Below, in pieces: positions 16,180 to 25,511 of a stretch of 64,000 nucleotides of DNA (the first letter of the stretch is position 1; every line of letters begins with the position of its first letter). The DNA is from Clostridiales bacterium. Its GTDB lineage: Bacteria > Bacillota > Clostridia > Clostridiales > Oxobacteraceae. Under the pieces are notes generated by a model that ran no database searches, had not been told where the DNA came from, and saw only the letters and a list, made by a program, of their open reading frames with translations. The translations under genes and the position numbers were made by a program. The stretch spans positions 1-64,000 of the forward strand of contig JASEJN010000006.1 in NCBI GenBank assembly GCA_030016385.1, in the 5' to 3' direction.

Positions 16180-16917
16180 TCAGCCGATATAATTCATTTT
16201 CTTCATATTTTCCCTAAGCCTTATAATCACCCTGCTGTGAATCTGACACACTCTCGATTCCGTTATTCCAAGAAGTTTTCCTATTTCCTTAAGTGTAAGT
16301 TTTTCATAATAATATAATGCCAGAACAAGCCTGTCCTTTTCATTTAGCATATCGATGGCCTTTTTTAGTACCTTTATCATTTCCCTATCTTCAATCATTT
16401 TTTCGGGTCTCGGGCTTCTTTCATCCTCAATCAGAGAATAAAGGTGAACATCATCGCCGTCCGATTGGAAAACGACTTCATCAAGGGATTCCATCGAAAG
16501 ATAGTTAATGTATCCTTCAATCTTTCTAAGCTCATAGAGATCTATTCCAAGGGCATCCGCTGTTTCCTCGTCGGTAGGCTCTCTTTTCAACTCGTTTTTT
16601 AGTTTTTCCCTGGCCTGATTTAACTTTGAAACCTTGGCAGTGGTACTCCTCGGCACCCAGTTCAGTTTCCGAAGTTCATCTATGATGGCACCCTTTATTC
16701 TGATACATGCGTATGTCTCAAACTTTACACCCTTTGATGGGTCAAATTTGTCTATTGCATCTATAAGGCCTATTACTCCAAAACTTATAAGATCATCAAC
16801 GCTAACAGGGGAGTACTTGCTTACAAATGTTCTGCCGACTATGTACTTTACCAGCGGTAGGTAGCGTATTATCTTTTCTTCTCTGGTTTCGTTATTAGAT
16901 ACAAATGAATTTAACAT
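16180..16917 (-). CDS. fliA: Flagellar sigma factor, sigma-28 (FliA/SigD)
   Basis: A 245-residue sigma-70 family protein: region 2 has YLPLVKYIVGRTF and the DLISFGVIGLIDAIDKFDPS block; region 3 includes ELRKLNWVPRSTTAKV; region 4 has LTLKEIGKLLGITESRVCQI. It directs late flagellar and chemotaxis genes; TAAA-N15-xCGAxA promoters matching its family are at 37625, 43918 and 49286. FlgM, its likely antagonist, is at 48967. The ATG at 16917 is six bases behind GGAGG; the TTG at 16923 abuts the ribosome site. Confidence 0.95.
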   Translation of the reverse strand: MLNSFVSNNETREEKIIRYLPLVKYIVGRTFVSKYSPVSVDDLISFGVIGLIDAIDKFDPSKGVKFETYACIRIKGAIIDELRKLNWVPRSTTAKVSKLNQAREKLKNELKREPTDEETADALGIDLYELRKIEGYINYLSMESLDEVVFQSDGDDVHLYSLIEDERSPRPEKMIEDREMIKVLKKAIDMLNEKDRLVLALYYYEKLTLKEIGKLLGITESRVCQIHSRVIIRLRENMKKMNYIG

Positions 16918-16946
16918 ATTCAACCTCCATTATTAACGCTGCCGTA

Positions 16947-17831
16947 CTATTCCATTTTACTGAATAAATACGTTACTTTATTTAAAAAGTATCTTATGCC
17001 ACCTGTACTTTTCGATGCATCCGGCAAGCCGGATATTGCATGGGCGATATTGTCTATGCATTTGCTGGCACTACAGTTCGGGTAATTGATTTTGAAAGGC
17101 TTTTGCTCCATCACAGATCTTTTTACCCTCGCATCCTCCATTATATAGCCTAAGTTATAAATATTTTTATCTAAAAATTTCTTTACGGTAGTATCAAGTC
17201 TTTTATATGTCACTGTTGCTTCCTTTTCATCACGTACTTTGTTTACGATAACATTTATTTTTTTCTCCGGAATGTATTTCAGCACGACTTTTATAAGACT
17301 ATATGCATCTGTTATAGATGTCGGCTCCGGTGTTGTTACTACGATTGTTTCATTGGAAGCTGCAATAAAACTCAGTACATTTTTTGATATCCCCGCTCCT
17401 GTATCTATTATCAAAATATCGGTATCCAGAAGTCTCTCAAACTTCTTGGATAAATTATCCCTTTGCATATCATCAAGATTTGCAAGAGTTTCAATGCCGG
17501 AACCGCCAGGTACGATCCTTATGCCTTCCGGCCCGTTTATAACAATATCATCTATCTCCTTATGATTATAAATGACATCATACAGTGTAAGCTTTGGAAC
17601 GATCCCAATTACCACATCGACATTCCCGAGGCCTAAGTCCGCATCAAAAACCAGCACCCTATTTCCCATTTCCCTTAAAGATATTGCGACGTTTATCGAA
17701 AAATTTGTCTTGCCGACTCCGCCTTTTCCGCTTGCAACAGCTATTATCCTTATTTTTTTATTAACTTTATTGCTCTTTCTCTTTCTGTATTCCTCTACAT
17801 ACTTCCTCAGATTCTGAGCTTGGTCCATCAT
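16947..17831 (-). CDS. flhG: MinD/ParA-like flagellar number regulator FlhG
   Basis: This 294-residue ATPase has the deviant Walker A GKGGVGKT (35-42), DADLGLGNVD and DTGAGIS boxes. FlhG (YlxH) works with FlhF to set number and place of flagella and, in Gram-positives, loads FliM/FliY onto the C-ring. Its start overlaps the flhF stop by four bases (ATGA), so the two are translationally coupled. It lacks the N-terminal extension seen in some proteobacterial forms; the short DQAQNLRKYVEEY stretch before the ATPase is the usual FlhF-activating segment. Confidence 0.93.
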   Translation of the reverse strand: MMDQAQNLRKYVEEYRKRKSNKVNKKIRIIAVASGKGGVGKTNFSINVAISLREMGNRVLVFDADLGLGNVDVVIGIVPKLTLYDVIYNHKEIDDIVINGPEGIRIVPGGSGIETLANLDDMQRDNLSKKFERLLDTDILIIDTGAGISKNVLSFIAASNETIVVTTPEPTSITDAYSLIKVVLKYIPEKKINVIVNKVRDEKEATVTYKRLDTTVKKFLDKNIYNLGYIMEDARVKRSVMEQKPFKINYPNCSASKCIDNIAHAISGLPDASKSTGGIRYFLNKVTYLFSKME

Positions 17832-18904
17832 ACTCTGCCCTCCCCTATTAAAAGGTTTAAGAGCTTATCCTTATCGGCTTTTTCAATATCATCCGGCACA
17901 TTTTGCCCTACGGCTATATAAGATATAGGCACTTTCGCGTTATATGCGACATTCAATATGGATCCGTATGCAGCCGTTTCATCCAGTTTAGTGAGAATAA
18001 TGCTGTTATAGTTCATTTGCCCGAAACCTTTTAAAATTTCAAGCAAATCTATGTATTTTGTTGTCATGCTTACAGTAAGATAAGTTACATCCGGCTTTAT
18101 TCTATCGAGATAAAGCTTAAGCTCCGAAAGCTGCATCGCATTTTTTATACTTCTGCCCGTTGTATCTACGAGTATGCTGTCACAATCTCCAAGGCGGTCA
18201 AAACATCTTTGTATATCTCCTACTGTATTTACCACCTCAAAAGGAAGTCCCAATATATCGGCGTAAATCTTAAGCTGCTCGACTGCGCCTATCCTGTATG
18301 TATCTATAGTTACAAGGCCGACCTTGTTTTTCATATTGAGGGCTTTAAAGGCCGCTATCTTCGCAATAGTCGTGGTTTTTCCGACCCCCGTCGGCCCTAT
18401 AAAGGCCTGCACTCTTCCGTTCTTTTGTATGCCTGTCTTTATTACTTCGCCTATTCCCTTTACAAATATCGCATCGGAAATTCTCGACAGATTTTTATAT
18501 TCTTCCTTTTCCTTAATAGATTTCAATATCGAATTGATAACATCTTCGCTTACATCTCTTTCCAGCAGCAATTTCCTTATGCCCGTCTTCTTTTCTCTTT
18601 TTATTTTTTTCTGTTTTTCAGCGGTCAGCTTCTGAAGCATTTCTTTAACTTCATATATCTCCTGCTCGATTTCCATTTTATTTGCATTATCTTTGGAAAG
18701 GCTGACTCCTTCAGTACGGCCGATGTTTCTTTCCGGAACATCGAGGGCTGCCGTAACCTCGAGCCTTTTGGGCAGGAACATCCCGCGTATCCCTTTCTGC
18801 CTTATAAATCTTTTATTCACTATCAGCGCCTGAGGCCCGAGTTCAAGTCTTATTAAATTTAAAGCTTCACTCATTGTGTCGGCAACATATTTTTTAATTA
18901 TCAT
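17828..18904 (-). CDS. flhF: SRP-type GTPase FlhF
   Basis: A 358-residue protein with the N-terminal MIIKKYVADTMSEALNLIRL segment, a basic/charged middle (about 70-115) and an SRP-like NG domain with P-loop GPTGVGKTTT (170-179), DTYRIGAVEQLKIYAD, VDTTGRS and TKLDETAAYG. FlhF guides the first flagellar structures to the membrane site. It overlaps the flhA stop by 11 bp and flhG by 4 bp. Confidence 0.95.
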   Translation of the reverse strand: MIIKKYVADTMSEALNLIRLELGPQALIVNKRFIRQKGIRGMFLPKRLEVTAALDVPERNIGRTEGVSLSKDNANKMEIEQEIYEVKEMLQKLTAEKQKKIKREKKTGIRKLLLERDVSEDVINSILKSIKEKEEYKNLSRISDAIFVKGIGEVIKTGIQKNGRVQAFIGPTGVGKTTTIAKIAAFKALNMKNKVGLVTIDTYRIGAVEQLKIYADILGLPFEVVNTVGDIQRCFDRLGDCDSILVDTTGRSIKNAMQLSELKLYLDRIKPDVTYLTVSMTTKYIDLLEILKGFGQMNYNSIILTKLDETAAYGSILNVAYNAKVPISYIAVGQNVPDDIEKADKDKLLNLLIGEGRV

Positions 18905-20990
18905 CCAGACTCACTACTCCCACAGAATTAATGGCTACATTAGCAGGTACTTCATTCATCGATATTACCGGAATATTAGGATACACCATCTCAAGCATCC
19001 TTCTGAACGCCAGTCTTATCCTCGGTGAACATAATATTACGGGTGTATTATTATAAAAAACATTATTATCAGCGATTTTCTTTATACTGCCCAATATTTT
19101 CTCAGTATTACCGGGGCTCAACGACGGGAATGAACCCTGGAAAGATTTATGTATATTATCACCTATAATCTGCTCTAATTTCGGATGAATAGTTATCACA
19201 TTTATCGTATTATTTTCATCTATAAATGGTTTGCATATAACCCTACCCATTGCATATCTTACATATTCTGTAAGAAGCTCTATGTCTTTGGTGTTTCTCG
19301 CATTATCTGCCAGGCTCTCAAGTATTGTTTCAAGATCCCTTATAGGCACCTGTTCCCTTAAAAGATTCTGCAGCACTTTTTGCACATCCCCGATAGTCAA
19401 AAGGTCAGGTATGAGCTCCTCTACGACAGCGCTGCAGCTTTCCTTTACGCTATCTATCAGCATCTTTACTTCCTGCCTTCCTAAAAGTTCATAGCTGTGC
19501 TGTTTTATGACTTCTGTAAGCTGGGTTATCAATACCGTTACGGGATCTACAACCGTAAGCCCCATCATTTCGGCCTTTTCTTTTTTATCAGGCGTTATCC
19601 ATACCGCTGGAAGATGGAATGTCGGCTCATGTGTCTTTATACCCTCTATTTTCACATCGGAATTAATCGGATCCATCGCCAGGTAATGGTTGCTCATAGA
19701 TTCACCCTTGGCAATTTCTATTCCCCTTATCTTTATAACGTATTCATTTGTTCCAAGCTGTAAGTTGTCCCTTATTCTGATAGGCTGGACAAGTATCCCG
19801 AGTTCAGTGGCACATTGCCTCCTAACTGCAGATATCCTCTCTAAAAGGTCTCCGCCGGCTTTTGTATCGGTAAGCGGTATAAGTCCGTATCCTATATCTA
19901 TTTCAAGGGTATCGACATGAAAGAGATTCATTATATTATCAGGCTCTTTATTTCTATTTTCCTTATTTGCAATTTCGACAGCCTTTTTATTTATCATCTT
20001 TCCCTTTTTCTTATTGCCGTCCTTCTCAAGGGTATAAGCAAAATAACCTGTTGATACGGCAAGTATTAGAAAAGGTATTGCCGGAAATGAAGGTACCAGC
20101 GCAAATATAAAGAGTATTACGGAAACTATTGCGATTGCACTTGGAAAGGCTTTAAACTCTCCTGTAAGTTCGCTTCCAAAGCTTTCATTCCCGCCGGAAT
20201 GCGTTACGAGTATTCCTGTCGATGTTGAAATCAATAAGGCAGGTATCTGCGATGCAAGGCCGTCTCCTATAGTCAAAAGGCAATACTGCTTCAGTGCGTC
20301 CATAACAGCCATACCCTGCATCATCCCGACGATCACACCGCCTATTATGTTAATAAAAACGATTATTATTCCTGCTATGGCATCGCCCTTTACAAACTTG
20401 CTGGCACCATCCATAGCTCCATAAAAGTCTGTTTCGAGGTGAAGTTTTTTACGCCTTTCAACAGCCTCGCTCTCGTTTATTATTCCGGCATTCAAATCCG
20501 CATCTATGCTCATCTGCTTGCCAGGCATGGCATCTAGCGTAAACCTTGCGGCAACTTCCGCAACCCTTCCGGAACCGTTTGTAATAACCACAAACTGTAT
20601 AACAAATATTATGATAAATATAATTACACCTACAACATAATTGCCGCGGACGACGAAATTGCCAAATGCGGCAATTACCCGCCCTGCATTTCCGCTCGTA
20701 AGGATCAGGCGCGTTGAAGATACATTAAGCCCTAACCTGAAAAGCGTGGAAACTAAAAGCAGCGTAGGGAACACCGAAAATTGGAGCGTATCCGTAGCAA
20801 AAAGCGTAAGCAAAAGCACAATAAGCGAAAACGCCAGGTTAAATATAATAAGTATATCGATAATTCCAGGGCTTAAAGGAATAATAAACATGACTATTAT
20901 CCCGAGTACGCCAAGAGCTACTGCCGTATCCATATTTAAGAAAACGCTTTTAAATGATTCAATCCTTTTTTCCAATGTTTTCAACCCCAT
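18894..20990 (-). CDS. flhA: Flagellar export gate protein FlhA
   Basis: A 698-residue protein of normal length: about eight membrane helices in the first 320 residues, the cytoplasmic loop with VAEVAARFTLDAMPGKQMSI and DADLNAG (FHIPEP signature region), and a large C-terminal cytoplasmic domain from about 350 that receives substrates and chaperones. It belongs to the export gate with FliP, FliQ, FliR and FlhB, all encoded just upstream in this operon. Confidence 0.96.
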   Translation of the reverse strand: MGLKTLEKRIESFKSVFLNMDTAVALGVLGIIVMFIIPLSPGIIDILIIFNLAFSLIVLLLTLFATDTLQFSVFPTLLLVSTLFRLGLNVSSTRLILTSGNAGRVIAAFGNFVVRGNYVVGVIIFIIIFVIQFVVITNGSGRVAEVAARFTLDAMPGKQMSIDADLNAGIINESEAVERRKKLHLETDFYGAMDGASKFVKGDAIAGIIIVFINIIGGVIVGMMQGMAVMDALKQYCLLTIGDGLASQIPALLISTSTGILVTHSGGNESFGSELTGEFKAFPSAIAIVSVILFIFALVPSFPAIPFLILAVSTGYFAYTLEKDGNKKKGKMINKKAVEIANKENRNKEPDNIMNLFHVDTLEIDIGYGLIPLTDTKAGGDLLERISAVRRQCATELGILVQPIRIRDNLQLGTNEYVIKIRGIEIAKGESMSNHYLAMDPINSDVKIEGIKTHEPTFHLPAVWITPDKKEKAEMMGLTVVDPVTVLITQLTEVIKQHSYELLGRQEVKMLIDSVKESCSAVVEELIPDLLTIGDVQKVLQNLLREQVPIRDLETILESLADNARNTKDIELLTEYVRYAMGRVICKPFIDENNTINVITIHPKLEQIIGDNIHKSFQGSFPSLSPGNTEKILGSIKKIADNNVFYNNTPVILCSPRIRLAFRRMLEMVYPNIPVISMNEVPANVAINSVGVVSLDDN

Positions 20991-21040
20991 TTTATCTATA
21001 CGAAATTTTAAATTGATAATTGAATTTAAGGTTATTCGCT

Positions 21041-22885
21041 TTAGCGCCCTTTGCTTTTATTCTTGTTTAATTTATATACTTGAGCAAGTATCTCGGCTAT
21101 AACCTGGTACATCTCAAAAGGCACATAATCATCAATCTCAACTTTTTTGTAAAGCAGCCTCGCAACAAATTTATTTTCCACTATAGGCACGTTATTTTCT
21201 TTTGCGATCTCTTTTATTCTCTGGGCGATCTCATCAGCACCTTTTGCCACCACATATGGGGCATCATCTTTCCCCTGCTCATACCTTAAAGCTACTGCCA
21301 GGTGGGTAGGATTTGTGATAACAACCGTTGCCTTAGGTACCTGCTGCATCATTCTCCTTCTGGCTATCTCCCTTTGCCTCTGCCTTATGGCTGATTTAAT
21401 CTTGGGGTCGCCTTCGGTTTGCTTGAATTCTTCTTTAACCTCTTCTTTTGTCATTCTCATCTCTTTTGTATACGTACGCTTCTGGTATATGAGATCAATA
21501 ATACCCAGCACACATACGACCAAGCTCACTTTTACGAGGATCGAATCGATTATGCTTTTAGGTACAGATATAAGGGACTTGAGCCCCATGTCAGCAAGTT
21601 TTAAAAGCGTGTCAAACTGACCTATTACGAAGCTGTATATCACATATCCTACAATTACTATTATGGCGGACGATTTTAGAAGCTCGAAAAAAGCTCTTCC
21701 TGAAAACATCCTTTTAAAACCCTCTATAGGGTTTAGCCTGCTGAGTTTGGGCTTCAAAGGCTCTGTAGAATGTATAAAACCGGTCTGCACGATATTTGCC
21801 GCAATACTTACAGTCATGACACCTGCGAAAAGGGGAGCCGTTACTTTTATAAACTGCTGCCCAGAATACATAAAAACATCAAATAAATCTCCTGCCGCAA
21901 ATGGAACACTACTGGAATTTACGAGACTCCTGCTTAAAAAATCTTCTATGGTATTAAGTCCTAAGTCCCCTAACGAAATGGCTATAATCGTTATACATAT
22001 AAGTCCTATAGCCGAAACAAATTCTCTGCTTTTAGGGACTTGTCCTTTTTTTCTTGCATCCTCAATTTTCTTCGGAGTAGGCTCTTCAGTCTTATCGCTC
22101 GATGCAAACACTATCGCTACAGGAAACAATTTGAAAAAGTCATTTATATTAAATGTAAACCCTTCAAATGCCTTGATATACAAAGATACAAGTTCGGGAA
22201 TAATTATTGATAATATAAGCACTCCTATAAGCGTTTTTAACGAAAGCCCGATCATCAAAACGTTAAGCTGGGGCACCGTCCTAGAAATAAGCCCCATAGT
22301 GAAATCAGTAAGAAAAAGTACAACAACAACCGGTGCCGCAAGCTTTAGCGAAAGTATCATCATATTTTGAAACAATGTTAAAAAATATGAAATCATATCG
22401 GGAGGAATGTTTACTCCAAATACCGGCACGGCGCTAAAACTCTGTATCAAACTCCGAATTAAAACGTGATGCCCGTTTATCAGGAAAAATATAAAAAGCC
22501 CCGTAAGGTATGTAAAATTCCCGAGTATCGATACACGTCCAAGGTTAATATCAAATTCGCTAAGCATCGAAAATCCAGCCTGTATATCAAGAAGCTGGCC
22601 TGATATCCTTATTGCCTGGAAAACCATGGTGGTCATAAATCCAAGTATGACCCCAAAAAGGCATTCTCCTGCTGCTGCGCTTATGAGCCCCACAAGGTTC
22701 TGCGGCACTGCTGACGGATTATAGCTTACAAAACCATATATCAAATAGGTCAATATAACTCCTGTCGCTGCCTTCAAAAGATTAGGTATTCCCCTTATCA
22801 TGAAAACAGGCGATACCCCGAGGAAACTTATTATCCTTATAAAAACCAGTACAAAAATTATTATTTCGGTATTTTGTATATTCAA
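21041..22885 (-). CDS. fliR-flhB: Fused FliR-FlhB export gate protein
   Basis: One open frame of 614 residues carries both proteins. Residues 1-258 are FliR (six hydrophobic segments, QLLDIQAGFSM). From about 262 follows FlhB, opening with SSDKTEEPTPKKIEDARKKG and including the self-cleavage motif NPTH (525-528). The Asn-Pro site splits FlhB and switches export specificity from hook to filament type. Such fusions are known in Clostridia and show that FlhB sits next to FliR in the gate. The start is a TTG with AAGGTGAT upstream. No stop or frameshift is seen at the junction. Confidence 0.95.
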   Translation of the reverse strand: MNIQNTEIIIFVLVFIRIISFLGVSPVFMIRGIPNLLKAATGVILTYLIYGFVSYNPSAVPQNLVGLISAAAGECLFGVILGFMTTMVFQAIRISGQLLDIQAGFSMLSEFDINLGRVSILGNFTYLTGLFIFFLINGHHVLIRSLIQSFSAVPVFGVNIPPDMISYFLTLFQNMMILSLKLAAPVVVVLFLTDFTMGLISRTVPQLNVLMIGLSLKTLIGVLILSIIIPELVSLYIKAFEGFTFNINDFFKLFPVAIVFASSDKTEEPTPKKIEDARKKGQVPKSREFVSAIGLICITIIAISLGDLGLNTIEDFLSRSLVNSSSVPFAAGDLFDVFMYSGQQFIKVTAPLFAGVMTVSIAANIVQTGFIHSTEPLKPKLSRLNPIEGFKRMFSGRAFFELLKSSAIIVIVGYVIYSFVIGQFDTLLKLADMGLKSLISVPKSIIDSILVKVSLVVCVLGIIDLIYQKRTYTKEMRMTKEEVKEEFKQTEGDPKIKSAIRQRQREIARRRMMQQVPKATVVITNPTHLAVALRYEQGKDDAPYVVAKGADEIAQRIKEIAKENNVPIVENKFVARLLYKKVEIDDYVPFEMYQVIAEILAQVYKLNKNKSKGR

Positions 22886-22889
22886 GCGA

Positions 22890-23159
22890 TCACCTTAATA
22901 AATTCGGTATGGCATCAAACATCCTCTGTGCAAACCCTGTAAGCTGGCGAAGCATCCATGTCCCGAAAATTATCAGCGAAACAAAGACGGCGAGCATCTT
23001 CGGCACAAATGTCAGCGTCTGTTCCTGTATCTGAGTCGTTGCCTGAAATATGCTTATTATAAGGCCGATTACAAGGGCAACCAGGACGATCGGCCCTGCC
23101 ACCGTTATAACCGTCGTAAGAGCATCTTTTATAACGCCTATTACAAAATTCTGACTCAT
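22890..23159 (-). CDS. fliQ: Flagellar export protein FliQ
   Basis: An 89-residue protein with two membrane helices and the typical MSQNFVIGVIKDAL and LIISIFQATTQIQEQTLTFV segments. The ATG at 23159 follows GAGGGGTGGAA; a longer in-frame reading to 23213 overlaps fliP and is not conserved-looking. FliQ forms part of the FliPQR export channel. It sits between fliP and fliR-flhB with very short gaps. Confidence 0.95.
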   Translation of the reverse strand: MSQNFVIGVIKDALTTVITVAGPIVLVALVIGLIISIFQATTQIQEQTLTFVPKMLAVFVSLIIFGTWMLRQLTGFAQRMFDAIPNLLR

Positions 23160-23170
23160 ATTTCCACCCC

Positions 23171-23932
23171 TCACATAAAGCTTTGTATTAGTGACTTTAC
23201 AACAAGATTCCACCCATCGACCATTATAAAGAGCAATATCTTAAAGGGCAGCGATATCGTTATAGGGGGAAGCATAAACATGCCCATTGACATCAGTATG
23301 CTTGCCACAACCATATCTATTACGATGAACGGTATATAAATCAGGAAACCTATTTCAAACGCTGTCTTTAGCTCGCTTATGGTAAATGCCGGTATAAGCA
23401 CCCTGAGCGGTGTATCCTCGGGCTTGTCTATCTTTCCGATTTTTGACGAATCTACAAATAAGGCAAGATCCTTCTGATAAGTTTGCTTCAGCATAAATTC
23501 TTTTATGGGTTTCTCGCCTATTTGAATTGCCTGCTCCTGAGTTATCTTGTTCTGGAGGTAAGGCTGCACCGCCTCGCTGTTTACTTTACTGTATACAGGC
23601 GACATTATAAAAAACGTAAGGAAAAGAGCTAATGCAATAAGCACCTGGTTAGGCGGAGTCTGTTGCGTCGACAAAGCATTTCTTACAAAGGAAAGAACTA
23701 CGATTATCCTTGTAAATGAAGTCATAAGCACAATAAAAGAAGGCGCGAGGGAAAGCACTGTAATCAATATTAGTACTTTTATACTGTCCACATAATCTTT
23801 TGGCGACCCTGAGTTATCAATATTCAAACTTATCTTTGGTATCGGCAGCGTACCGGTTGCCGCATGTGCTTTATATGTCAGCATGGAAACCGCCGCAATC
23901 AAGGCAATAATGAATACTGTCTTCTTTTTCAT
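23171..23932 (-). CDS. fliP: Flagellar export protein FliP
   Basis: The 253-residue protein has a signal peptide (first about 24 residues, AVSMLTYKAHA), then the FliP body with LSLAPSFIVLMTSFTRIIVV and LRNAL-type QQTPPNQVLIALALFLTFF, and the C-terminal GMFMLPPITISLPFKILLF. Five FliP copies form most of the export channel. The start overlaps the fliO stop by four bases. Confidence 0.96.
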   Translation of the reverse strand: MKKKTVFIIALIAAVSMLTYKAHAATGTLPIPKISLNIDNSGSPKDYVDSIKVLILITVLSLAPSFIVLMTSFTRIIVVLSFVRNALSTQQTPPNQVLIALALFLTFFIMSPVYSKVNSEAVQPYLQNKITQEQAIQIGEKPIKEFMLKQTYQKDLALFVDSSKIGKIDKPEDTPLRVLIPAFTISELKTAFEIGFLIYIPFIVIDMVVASILMSMGMFMLPPITISLPFKILLFIMVDGWNLVVKSLIQSFM

Positions 23933-24276
23933 AGTTTATCCTTTCTTCTAATCAGCATGTTAAAATTGTTTAAAAAGGCTTCCTTGAAGTTAACCTGATT
24001 ATTTTTCTTCTGTTTTATTATGTCAGGACTCAGCTCCATTAGAACATCTATACTCTTTTCTGTGCAGCTTAAAGCGTAATATTTATCCTCAATCTGTGCC
24101 ACACAAAGAAAAGCCTTGCCCGATAGGGGCACTTTCTCAATTATTTTGATTATCCTGCCGTTTGTCATGTTGCTGATACCACGGCCGCCGATTTTTATGC
24201 TTATATATGCAAGCAATATAATCATGGGTAAAAATATTATTATCTTTATAATGCTTGCCGCAAATTCTCCGCCCAT
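23929..24276 (-). CDS. fliO: Flagellar biosynthesis protein FliO
   Basis: A 115-residue protein with one membrane helix (about 8-25) and a cytoplasmic part with NGRIIKIIEKVPLSGKAFLC, the pattern of FliO/FliZ. FliO helps assemble the FliP ring and is not part of the final channel. Place between fliL and fliP supports the call, since FliO is poorly conserved in sequence. Confidence 0.85.
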   Translation of the reverse strand: MGGEFAASIIKIIIFLPMIILLAYISIKIGGRGISNMTNGRIIKIIEKVPLSGKAFLCVAQIEDKYYALSCTEKSIDVLMELSPDIIKQKKNNQVNFKEAFLNNFNMLIRRKDKL

Positions 24277-24289
24277 AATTTATCCGTCC

Positions 24290-24757
24290 TCACTGCACAA
24301 TAATTTCGTTAAAATATATATTCGTAAGCTGACCTGTGGACAACAGGGGATTTAATTTGTCTTTTAGTTCCTTTTTTATAGCTTTGGTTTTATCCGGTGA
24401 ATTGACATCATCCAGCTTTTTGCTTCTTAAAACATCGTTTATGATATCTTTAATGGCAGGATTCTTTTCACTCAATTCAGTCTCCAGCCCCTTTGTAGTA
24501 TAGCCGGCATAAACCGACACCTTCATATATCTTTTATAATCCGGGTCTTGCAAATTTACGGTAAAATCGCCGAGATTTACAGTATACTCTTTAGCAGAAG
24601 ACTTTACAGCATTTTGAGTCTGCTGCTGTCCCGTTGCCACGCTTCCCTGCTTATTTGTAAAAAGCCCCAATTTATAAATTATAAAAACCAACAGAGCAAT
24701 TACAGCTACAAAAATCAAAGCCAATAATGCAATCCCCGTTTTTTTTAGCGCATTCAT
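24290..24757 (-). CDS. fliL: Flagellar basal body-associated protein FliL
   Basis: A 155-residue protein with one N-terminal membrane helix (about 6-28), a Gln-rich linker and a folded domain with YTVNLGDFTVNLQDPDYKRY typical of FliL, which sits around the stators and helps motor function. The ATG at 24757 follows GGAGGGT; the longer reading to 24793 overlaps motB and is rejected. Confidence 0.9.
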   Translation of the reverse strand: MNALKKTGIALLALIFVAVIALLVFIIYKLGLFTNKQGSVATGQQQTQNAVKSSAKEYTVNLGDFTVNLQDPDYKRYMKVSVYAGYTTKGLETELSEKNPAIKDIINDVLRSKKLDDVNSPDKTKAIKKELKDKLNPLLSTGQLTNIYFNEIIVQ

Positions 24758-24758
24758 A

Positions 24759-25511
24759 CTAACCCTCCATATTACTTTTTTCCTGCGTATCATTTGCAGC
24801 CACTATAAGTATTCTTACATTTCTATTTAGTGCTTTACCCTCTGGAGTATCATTGCTGGCAATAGGACTGTACTCTCCATAAGCCGAAATTGAAAATCTG
24901 TCAGCTTGAAGCCCTCTGTTATCAGTAAAAAAATTCAATACATTAATAGCTCTTGCCGACGATAACTCCCAGTTAGACGAAAATTTGCTGTTTTCAATCG
25001 GTACATTATCCGTATGCCCTTCTATTTCCACATCGCATGGCAGGTTACGTATAAGCTCAGCAATCTTCATAAGCACCGAAACACCCTTATCCTTTATTTC
25101 GGATTTGCCCGTATCGAAAAGGACCTTATCCTTAAACTCTATATATGTTCCGCGGCTTCCCTGCCGCACGACTACATAATCCTTCAATGAATTCGTATTA
25201 ACGAATTCATTGATCTTATCATTTAGCTTTTTTGCATTTGATGCCGCCTCATTCTGCGTACCGCTGTTATTTGAAGGATTGACGCTTCCGACAATGGGGG
25301 CGTCTCCGCCATTTTCATCCAGTTGAAACATAGCAACCTTCGAGCCAAATGCACTGTTTATCGAATTTGCGGCCGCTTTAAACTTTCTGATATCTACCAG
25401 TGCAAACGAGTATAAAAATACGAAGAAAGTCAATATCAAAGTTAACGTATCCGAATATGTAGTAAGCCATGCCTGGCTTATTTCCTTCTTTTGCGCCTTT
25501 CTCCTACTCAT
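24759..25511 (-). CDS. motB: Flagellar stator protein MotB
   Basis: The 250-residue protein has one membrane helix with the ion-binding Asp in TYSDTLTLILTFFVF and a C-terminal OmpA-like peptidoglycan-binding domain (DKVLFDTGKSEIKDKG, EIEGHTDNVPI, WELSSARA). It anchors the stator to the wall. It overlaps motA by 8 bp. I cannot tell proton from sodium coupling safely. Confidence 0.94.
   Translation of the reverse strand: MSRRKAQKKEISQAWLTTYSDTLTLILTFFVFLYSFALVDIRKFKAAANSINSAFGSKVAMFQLDENGGDAPIVGSVNPSNNSGTQNEAASNAKKLNDKINEFVNTNSLKDYVVVRQGSRGTYIEFKDKVLFDTGKSEIKDKGVSVLMKIAELIRNLPCDVEIEGHTDNVPIENSKFSSNWELSSARAINVLNFFTDNRGLQADRFSISAYGEYSPIASNDTPEGKALNRNVRILIVAANDTQEKSNMEG

Noticed and set aside
18209..18856. 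Plus-strand frame of 215 residues opposite flhF
   Set aside because: Tyr/Phe-rich composition typical of an antisense shadow, with no ribosome site; flhF on the other strand is certain.
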